From the NCBI GenBank assembly GCA_019279435.1, contig JAAALK010000287.1:85455532-85519531 (forward strand): 64,000 nucleotides of DNA, read 5' to 3'. Source of the stretch: Zizania palustris. Its lineage: Eukaryota > Streptophyta > Magnoliopsida > Poales > Poaceae. A program made the translations under genes and the position numbers. This document shows, piece by piece, positions 56,901 to 64,000 of the stretch (position 1 is its first letter; each line of letters begins with the position of its first letter). The notes beneath the pieces are model-generated. The model did no database searches. It was not told where the DNA came from and worked only from the letters and a program-made list of their open reading frames with translations.

Positions 56901-57190
56901 CTTGTCAGTTACGCGCGGTTGGACTAGGCCGGTCTTGGGGCACTTTGAGGTTGAGGCCCAATAAGATTTAAAATGGTTTTCTGATTAAAATAAATCCAGT
57001 AATTCATATATTTGATTAAGGGTTGGCCTCTAGTTTATCTCATAAAATTTTCAAGTTCGGATTTAGAATATTTCTCCCTGTTTGGCTTTATTAGGGCTCT
57101 TTTAGGATTTTCTTTAATAATAAAATTCAGAAATTCCTTTAATATTATTTTTCTTTTATTTTATTTCCTTTTAACTATTGGGGTGTTACA
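53938..57190 (-). mobile_element. 5' LTR of element J (3,253 bp)
   Basis: On the plus strand it runs TGTCACGCCCCG to GGGTGTTACA. On the minus strand it therefore starts TGTAACACCCC, a hallmark of Del/Tekay LTRs, and ends GGGGCGTGACA next to the PBS. TATA-like CCCCTATTTATACC (minus) lies at about 56469-56482. A GC-rich, CpG-rich core (about 55720-56950) is flanked by AT-rich DNA. ORFs inside this core have no gene features. The same family is seen in plus orientation at 57191-59738 and 61216-64000. Confidence 0.92.
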
Positions 57191-59738
57191 ACAGCCCTCT
57201 CACTGACATGCGGACCCCTCCTGTTAGCCACTCCCCCTGTCACCGCACAAACCTGGCCCCACCTGTAGGCGCTAACCGTTAACACTCTCACCCTCTCACG
57301 CTCGATGACTAGTGGGTCCCCCCTGTCAGTCGTCTTCAACCTCACGATCATGAGATCCCCGGCCGCCGCTGTGATGTCCGAGTGCCTCCACCGTTGGCCC
57401 AAGTTTCACTTAACACCGGAGAATTACTCCCCATAACACCCGCACTTGATTGCCCTTGGATCCCCTCATCGTCAAGACCTGGAGCGCCGCAATTAACCGA
57501 ATTAAACCTCACCAGCGTATATGGATTTTATCCCTCGAACGGCAGGGATTAAATCACATTTGAGATTTAATCTTGGATGCTTGATCTTGACGAAAGGGTA
57601 TCGAGTAATCTCGGCCATGCATCGCTATTTAAATTCCCACCGAGATCTAGGTCGTACATCAATAACGGTTCGAAACGTTTTAATCTCAGCCATTGATCTT
57701 CACTTAATAACCTCGTGTGTACTATAACTGCAAGATCTCAATCCAACGGCTCTGGTTCACCCGGTCCATAGCATAGCACGTGGGTTTATGGTGAACTCAG
57801 TCCACCGTGGAGCAGAGGGTGAATTAGGATTTAAAATGAATTCTAGAAATAGTTTTAAACTTTAAAAATTCATAACCTCCTCAAATTAACTCCAAATTTT
57901 ACCATTAAAATTTAAGAGAGTTTATCTTTTTGTTCTCTTCATCTTCATCCAATAAAATTTATATGTTTACCCTAGACATTTTATATTATTTAATTGGAAT
58001 TGAAATAAAATTTGATAAATCATTTTATAACTTCAAAAATTCATAACTCATTGGATTTAACTCTAAAAATTACCATCCCAACTTTAGAAAACTTGTCATT
58101 TTATTGTATTTATGTTTATTCAGTAAAATTCATATGTTTATACTAAACTTTTACATGGTTTTAATTGGAATTAAAATAAAGTCCTAGAAATTGTTTTAAA
58201 CTTCCAAAATTCATAACTTCTTTGAATTAACTCTAAGTCTGGCCATTCAAGTTTCAGAAAGTTTATCTTTTCACTCTTTACATGTTAAGCCAACAAAATT
58301 TGTATGATTGTACTTTTGATTCCATTGTTTTTAATTGTTTATTCTTCTTGTTTTACGTACCGAGAAGATTACGATGCCTTCGAGGATTCAGAGTATTTCC
58401 CTGAAGTCTCCCCTCCATCCTTTACTGAACAAGGCAAGTCACAAACCCCATTTTTGAACATATTGAACCCAGTTTTTAATTAAATATCGCTAAAACTCAT
58501 AGGTTATATTTGCATTAGTCAAATGGACAACCTTACACTATATTTATCAGATCCCCGACCATGATGTGCAAACCCAAGCCATGCTATCGAGTCTGAATTC
58601 CTTGTCACCATGATACTTACTAATATTAGAAGTGTCCAATGTATCGACACAACTGCTATAGGATTAAAAATGAGTCGTAGATATTTGGATTCTGATATAT
58701 GATCCCCGTATTTCGCTCACCCCTAGTATTCTGCTAGACTTGGAATTGGCTAAGTATGTTAGCATGGTGGGTTCCCGGTGCAAGTGATGGCAATGGTTAG
58801 TCGCACCCGTTGCACTATAAGGACTGGTATGCGGGATCCATTGCAATACACATTCGTACCAACCACAAGTCTAGTGGGTAAGTCTTAACTGGAGGTATGG
58901 GACGTTCCAACTCGAGACACTATGTGGAGAGGGTCAAGTAGCACCTGCGGGTGACCTGTACCATGTGGCACAAAAGGGGGCGCAACGTTGGTCCAGTGTG
59001 CTGGCACGCTGGCGAAACCTATAGTGTGTGTCATTGCGTTGAAGCGCTTCATGCAAAAGGTTTCGGCAGGAGTTCCTGTGAGTTGGGTCATTGGACACAC
59101 TACAGTGTGTGAGATAAGTACCTTGTGGGTAAAGTGGTACACCTCTGATTAGAGTCTAAATCTTTTAGAAAAGTCGAGCCCATGGTCAAGGGCGGGTTGC
59201 ATGACATCCCACAGTTAGTATAGGTTTGAGAAGTGTTGCATGTTGATTGTTCATGTAAGGGTTGTTGAGCAAGGACAGCTGACTGTACTCCTCGAGTTAG
59301 AAGGTGTTGCATCCTCCATGATTTAATTATTTTGTATAATTAAACCTGACTCACTAAGTGCTGCAACACAAACATGTACTTTTCCACACTTTAAACCATC
59401 ACCTTCCCTTGTTATTACCTTGCATTATTACTGCATTTCTCGGTGGCTTGTTGAGTACTTTTTGTACTCATACCCATTGGAAAACCCATTTCAAAGACGG
59501 TGTATTATGATGAGGACGGTCTAGAGTAGCAACCTAGTCAAGGAAGTGACCCAGGAGGAGATGCTCATCTAGATTATTATTTTCTTAGTTTCTTTTATAT
59601 TAACACTTGTGTAATAATTTGGTCTACCAACCACGAATGATTGTCGTATGTTCGGTGTTGTGTGATGAACATCTTGTGATTATTGATTTTCCTTGGAATT
59701 TCAATAAAGTCTGTGTTTTATTAAATCCGGGCACTACA
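57191..59738 (+). mobile_element. 5' LTR of element K (start missing)
   Basis: It aligns with the LTR of L (61216 onward) from about 470 bp inside. The first part was separated by the insertion of J, whose LTR end GTTACA abuts it at 57190. It contains the AGAAGATTACGATGCCTTCG stretch (matching AGAAGACTACGAGTTCGTCG in L) and ends GGGCACTACA just before a PBS. It is more diverged than J and L, so it is older. Confidence 0.85.
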
Positions 59739-59741
59739 TGA

Positions 59742-59753
59742 TGGTATCAGAGC
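59742..59753 (+). promoter_or_regulatory. Primer binding site of element K
   Basis: TGGTATCAGAGC lies three bases after the LTR end CACTACA. Confidence 0.92.
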
Positions 59754-59876
59754 TGAGTTGATTGTAGGAAGCCAAACGAACCTGCCTCATACTTAGTTTT
59801 ACAAAACTATTTCGTAAAAATCTACTCCATAATTTTTCTTCTCTCCCTTACTCTTTAAATTTTGTTTTCCTTGTAG

Positions 59877-60706
59877 ATGCTAGGTCACCACATGCACGGA
59901 TACCTTTGCGACCGTGATGGATTCGTTCGTGATCTACGGATGCTAGTGACCTTCCTCGGATTCGTCCATGAGCCCTAGTTCCATGGACTCTGCCTAGAGG
60001 AGTTCACAGGTCCCTGTGATGTCTCCATCACCATTCGTTCCTCATGAGAGAACCCCCCCCCCTCTTCACATCAGCTATCGGAGGCCCGACCTTTGAGGTG
60101 GCATGTCAGTGCGCCACTTTCTAGGCCCACACAAAGTTGAGACTGATTTACGACATTTAGCTCCGAGACACCTCCTTCCGATTAATACCGATGCGTACCT
60201 CGGGAGCCCACCGCAGCATCTACATTAGCATCATTTCAGACCGTGACACCGTCATAGCTAGGAGCACAAATCTTCTTCAGGCCATGGATTATCTTCACAC
60301 GGAGGCCGTGCTTGAGGCCGACGATCAGCGCGATACTATTGACTTCTATCGCCACACGACAACCGACCTGATCCGAGAGAATGGGGAGTTGCAGCGCAAG
60401 GTCATCGAGCTACAACAGAGTGTCACCAAGAATGCTGAGCTGTGACGTCAGATCCAGGAGCTCAAGAAGGATGTTGAATAATTATCACCACTACCTCCTC
60501 ACAGGAAGAAGGCCATCAGAAAGCCCGCCCCTCGACCTAAGCGGATCACCCCACCTCCAACACCCTTCGGACCTCCCTCCTCTAGCACAGTCGCTCCAGG
60601 ACCGGTCATCGCTTTGGACCCCATGATAGAGAACTTCATCGAGCCCAGTGTTCCCCGAGACACCCATGGATCAGAGGGCATTGAGACTGCATCTGATGGC
60701 GAGTAG
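59877..60706 (+). pseudogene. Extra reading frame before gag in element K
   Basis: ATG at 59877 follows a TTGTAG that could be a splice acceptor. The first part reads DRDGFVRDLRMLVTFLGFVH and CDVSITIRSS, matching the J protein (RELRVLIDFLGF, CEVTVVIRSS). The second part is open from 60191: GAHRSIYISIISD, LHTEAVLEADDQRDTIDFYR, ENGELQRKVIELQQS. It ends in a Pro-rich tail at 60704-60706 (TAG). Stops occur near 59979 and 60444, with frame changes. The similarity to J is highest in the middle (HTEAVL-AD-Q-DTIDFYRHT). Confidence 0.65.
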
Positions 60707-60906
60707 TTGTGCTAGACGTTAGATTCTAGATGATTGTTTTTCTTGTTTGTGGTAACATCCATAGCGACTTGTGCTATGGTTGAGATAAAAATAAGATTTG
60801 AATTGTAATGAACTATCTTGTATCACATTTAATAAAAAATCCATGAATTATTTTGGGGTACATTTTTCTATGTCTTCTCTTATGATCTTGGGGTACTATC
60901 ACCTTC
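60707..60906 (+). other. Spacer between extra frame and gag in element K
   Basis: This 200-bp AT-rich spacer contains no frame. The equivalent spacer in J (52886-52985) is shorter, because the deletion that removed the start of J gag also took part of it. Confidence 0.55.
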
Positions 60907-61215
60907 AGAATGGCCAACGACTAGAACCCATCTGCCACCCCAACCCGCCAAGCCACGCAGTACCCGATGGAGAAGCTCTAGGGCAACGTCAGACCGAAGC
61001 ACCCGTTGCCAATATCCCTACCTTGGCCGAGATGATGGCCAACCAAAATCAACTCATCATTGCGCTATTGACTCAGATGCAACAGTAGTAGGCCCACATG
61101 CATGAGCAGCAGGCTCAGATAAATCATCTGCAGTAGCAATACCACTTGGAGCTACCTCCACGCCCTCAAGCCTCTCTACTATATCGAGAAATGGAAAGGC
61201 TGAACCTGGGAATCT
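60907..61215 (+). pseudogene. Element K gag N-terminus
   Basis: The frame gives NIPTLAEMMANQNQLIIALL and TQMQQ, then after a stop YREMERLNLG. LAEMMANQN is a motif seen at the N-terminus of gag in this group of elements in grasses. It is cut at 61215 by the LTR of L. The capsid domain is not in the window. Confidence 0.65.
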
Positions 61216-64000
61216 GTAACACCCCAGAAATTAAAAAGATTAAAATAAAAGAAAAATATTATTTAAATCATTTCTGGATTTATTATTAAAGGAAAAATCA
61301 CAAAAGAACCCAAATGAAACCAAACAGGGAGAAATACTCAAAATCTGGACTTGAAAAATTTATGAGATGAACTAGAGACCAAAATATAATTTTAGGAATT
61401 TTTACAAATTTTTATCAACAGTGATTCAACCCTTAATCAAATAAATGAATTACTGGAATTATTTTAAATCAGAAAACAGTTTTAATCCTTAAATGGGCCT
61501 CAACCTTGAATTAGCCTCCAGCCCGGCCCAACCCAGCTCGGTGTCGCTGACGAGTGGGTCCCGCCTGTCGGCACCACTCCCCTCCTCTCTCTCCCACGCC
61601 CGTCCCCGCTCGGCCCCACATGGCAGCCACTCGCGGTCCTCTCTGTTTCTCTGACACATGGGGCCCGCCTGTGGGTTTTTCCATTTTGGTTCGCCCACTG
61701 ACAGGTGGGGCCACCTGTCAGCTTCGTCTTCCTCGTTGGAAGGGGATCTCCCTTCCCTCCCGCCGGCGATCCCCTTCCAATTTTTCACCGCCGGCCGCCC
61801 GATCTCGCCCGATCACTCCCGGATCACTTTCCCCGAACACCGGCGACCCCATTCCATCCATAGCCCACGCGTTGTACCGTTTATAGTAGCCAACCGAGCT
61901 AAAGGAAACCTCGCCGGAGTAAATTAGGAACCCTCTCGGGTTTCCTCCATCGACCTTGCCATAACCACCGCCGGCGACCCCTATAAGAACCCCTACCCTC
62001 GCCGCTCACCACCCACCCCTCCTCAGTGCAATCCATCGCGTTTCAGAGCGCTGCCGCAAGGTTTTCGGTCTTTAGCTCTGCCCCGCCTCCAGCCACCCTT
62101 CGCCGGCGATCCAAGCCACTGCTGCCCTCGCCGACGCCACCTACGTGACCACTGAGGCCCGCCCGTCCTCGGCCATGACTCCGTTGGTCGAGAGGACCGC
62201 CGGATCGCCTCGCCGCCAACGAACCCGAACGGTTCCTCCGCCCCTCATCGACGCCGGTCGCCGTCCGCTCGCCGCCACCGCCACCGCCGGTACGACCAAG
62301 TTCCCCTCACGTCACTGGTTCCATTTCTGGCCTTAGCATCGCCGTTCAATCCACGCCGTCGCCGGAATCCCTCGTCGTTGGACCGCCGGAGCCGAGAACG
62401 AAGGGGGTAATCACCCCTTAGCTCGTGCCGTGCCGGACGAGCCCTTGGCCGTCCGATCCAGATCGGAGGGCTAGGATTAAATCCCTTCGAGATCTAATCC
62501 AGGCTCTCGGATCCGGTCAAAGCGGTACCACGCGATCTCGGCCGTCGGATTTAACTTAAAAACGTGACTTAATCCTGTGCGTCCACGTATACCCTTTCGC
62601 CACGTTTTAATCTGGGCCGTCCGATTTCATTAAACCCACCCGCCTCGCATCCGACCGCCAGATCCAGATCCGACGGCTCTGGATCGGCCGATCCACGCGC
62701 ACAGTGGCGCGGTCCACTGTGGGCCTGGCTCACCGTGGACCCGAGCCCATTTTCCAGTTTAAATAAAATTCAGAAAATAGTTTAAACTTTAAAAATTCAT
62801 ATCTTGCTCAATTTAACTCCAAATTTCACCATTCAAATTTTGTTAAAACCAGAATATTATTCTCTACACATTAATGCAATAAAAACAGTATGTTCCTGTT
62901 ACCCAAAATATTATTAATAAATAAATGAATAAAAATCCCTTAGGATTAAAAATTAATAATACAGAAAATAGATTAGGAAAAATCCTAAAAAGATAAACTT
63001 CACTGTTTTATGTAAAAACTCAGAATAATAAAATATGACTTCACATAAAAACACCCACAACTATGTATGTTCTTCTATTTGGTGATTTTTATCTGTTTAT
63101 TGAATGTATTATTTATTTTTCCGTATCAAGAAGACTACGAGTTCGTCGAGGAGCTGGAGTTCTACACCGAGGTTCCTCCATCCCCCTTTGCTGATCAAGG
63201 CAAGTCATCGACCACCTCTGTGGAAACAGTTGATCATAATTGAGCCCATGTTTTAATAACTTATCGCTATAACCCATAGGTTAATATTGCATTAGTCAAA
63301 TACTCAAGCCTTACACTTATATTTATTAGATCCCCGTCCTTGTGTGCAAACCCAAGCCATGCTTATTGATCCTTAACTCCTTGTCACTCTACTATAAATA
63401 TATTAGCTAGTGCCCAATGTACCGGCACAACTGCTATAGGTTAAAAAGAACGAGTCGTAGATAGTTGGATTCTGTATATGAATTTCCCTGTTATTCTCGT
63501 CTCTGGACTCTGTTGGAGTTGGCTAGGTTATAAGTATGGTGGGTTCCGGGTGCAAGGTCGGGCACTGGTTTGTCGCACCCGGGGCACTATAAGGACCGGT
63601 CTGCGGGATCTGTTGCAAAGCACTTCCGTACCAACCACAAGTCTAATGGGTAAGTCCTAACTGGAAGTATGGAATACTCCGGCTCGATGCACCATAGAGG
63701 AGGGGGCAAGGGGCTAGCCTGCGGGCGACTTGTACCGACGAGGCTCAAGGGGGGGTATGGTGGGGCTCCGATGCGTCGGGACACCATATGAAACCCATAA
63801 GAGGGTGCTATTGAGTCGGGGAGGACTATATGGAAGGTTTTGGCACGAGTTCCCGTGTGATGGGTCATCTCGTTACACTTCGGTGTAGGTGATGAGTGTG
63901 TGCCTTGTGGGTACAGTGGTACATCTCTGATCAGAGTAATTTAATCTTTTCGAAAAGCCGAGCCCACGGTCAAGGGCGGGTTGTGTGACTACTCGCAGTT
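61216..64000 (+). mobile_element. LTR of element L (Del/Tekay-like), runs off the window
   Basis: It starts TGTAACACCCCAG and is inserted into gag of K. Left flank gaatc should be the TSD. It is the same family as the J LTR but in the opposite direction: 63121-64000 mirrors 54480-55330. About 2,785 of 3,250 bp are inside. The GC-rich core is at 61500-62760, with CCCCTATAAGAACCCC (61981) at the TATA position. Whether it is a 5' LTR or a solo LTR cannot be decided here. Confidence 0.9.

Larger units (their letters stand above)
49630..57190 (-). mobile_element. Ty3/gypsy chromovirus J (Del/Tekay-like), minus strand
   Basis: Minus strand, right to left: 5' LTR (3,253 bp), PBS, an extra reading frame, partial gag with zinc knuckle, protease, RT, RNase H, integrase zinc finger and the start of the integrase core. 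Sequence style and gene order match the Del/Tekay group of chromoviruses. It lacks the rest of integrase and the 3' LTR, because of a joint to gypsy I gag at 49629/49630. J inserted into the 5' LTR of element K. Confidence 0.87.
57191..61215 (+). mobile_element. Ty3/gypsy chromovirus K (Del/Tekay-like), 5' end
   Basis: It comprises the partial 5' LTR, PBS, the extra reading frame and the first part of gag, cut at 61215 by the LTR of element L. Both neighbours of the same family (J in minus, L in plus orientation) are inserted in it. Its frames contain many stops. Confidence 0.82.

Noticed and set aside
61489..61927. Overlapping frames in the LTR of L
   Set aside because: Same reason: GC-rich LTR core, frames on both strands, no domain.
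1..64000. Host genes, tRNA, rRNA or microRNA genes
   Set aside because: I looked for conserved non-retroelement domains and for tRNA-like arms and found none that I can support. tRNA-like words are primer binding sites.

Overview
This window is plant nuclear DNA, most likely from a grass or another large-genome monocot. I recognise no host gene in it. Almost every base belongs to nested, broken LTR retrotransposons. The organism call is an inference from the mix of elements: SIRE/Maximus-like Ty1/copia, Tat-like Ty3/gypsy with an antisense extra gene, and Del/Tekay-like chromoviruses with LTRs of about 3.2 kb. It also rests on TATA boxes of the CTATAAATAG type and on primer binding sites matching plant initiator tRNA-Met.

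Layout, with element letters used throughout. 1-4273: a 2,227-bp direct tandem duplication, each copy holding the 3' end of a Tat-like gypsy (C, minus strand) joined to the start of a copia LTR. 3483-11217: copia A (+), from 5' LTR to RNase H, cut off in its 3' UTR. 11218-17138: gypsy C (-), carrying a solo copia LTR (11782-13524, TSD ttggg) in its integrase. C itself sits in the reverse transcriptase of copia E (-, 17139-23311). 23312-23395: a scrap of a further copia (G). 23396-27295: the 3' half of copia F (-), split by a solo gypsy LTR (25783-27164, TSD tatgg). 27296-31294: the 3' end of Tat-like gypsy D (-), whose 3' region carries a separate gene on the plus strand (aORF). 31295-42494: copia B (+), the most complete element, with both LTRs. 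42495-46850: gypsy H (-). About 46930-49629: 5' LTR, leader and truncated gag of gypsy I (+). 49630-57190: Tekay-like J (-). 57191-61215: Tekay-like K (+). 61216-64000: LTR of a third Tekay-like element L (+), running off the window.

None of the elements can encode a complete machinery. Most copia stop codons look like C-to-T changes at CAG, and catalytic residues are altered in protease (A, E), integrase (B, E) and reverse transcriptase (A). The order of events can be read from the nesting: E is older than C, C is older than the copia LTR inside it, F is older than the solo LTR and D, and K is older than J and L. Several joints (2046/2047, 11217/11218, 42494/42495, 49629/49630) are not insertion ends with a TSD, so they look like unequal or illegitimate recombination.

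The least routine items are the near-identical 2.2-kb tandem duplication, the three copies of one gypsy-copia junction, the intron-bearing antisense gene in D with its own TATA box, the extra reading frame before gag shared by J and K, and the protease DLG triad shared by A and E. I found no convincing new biological system beyond these.
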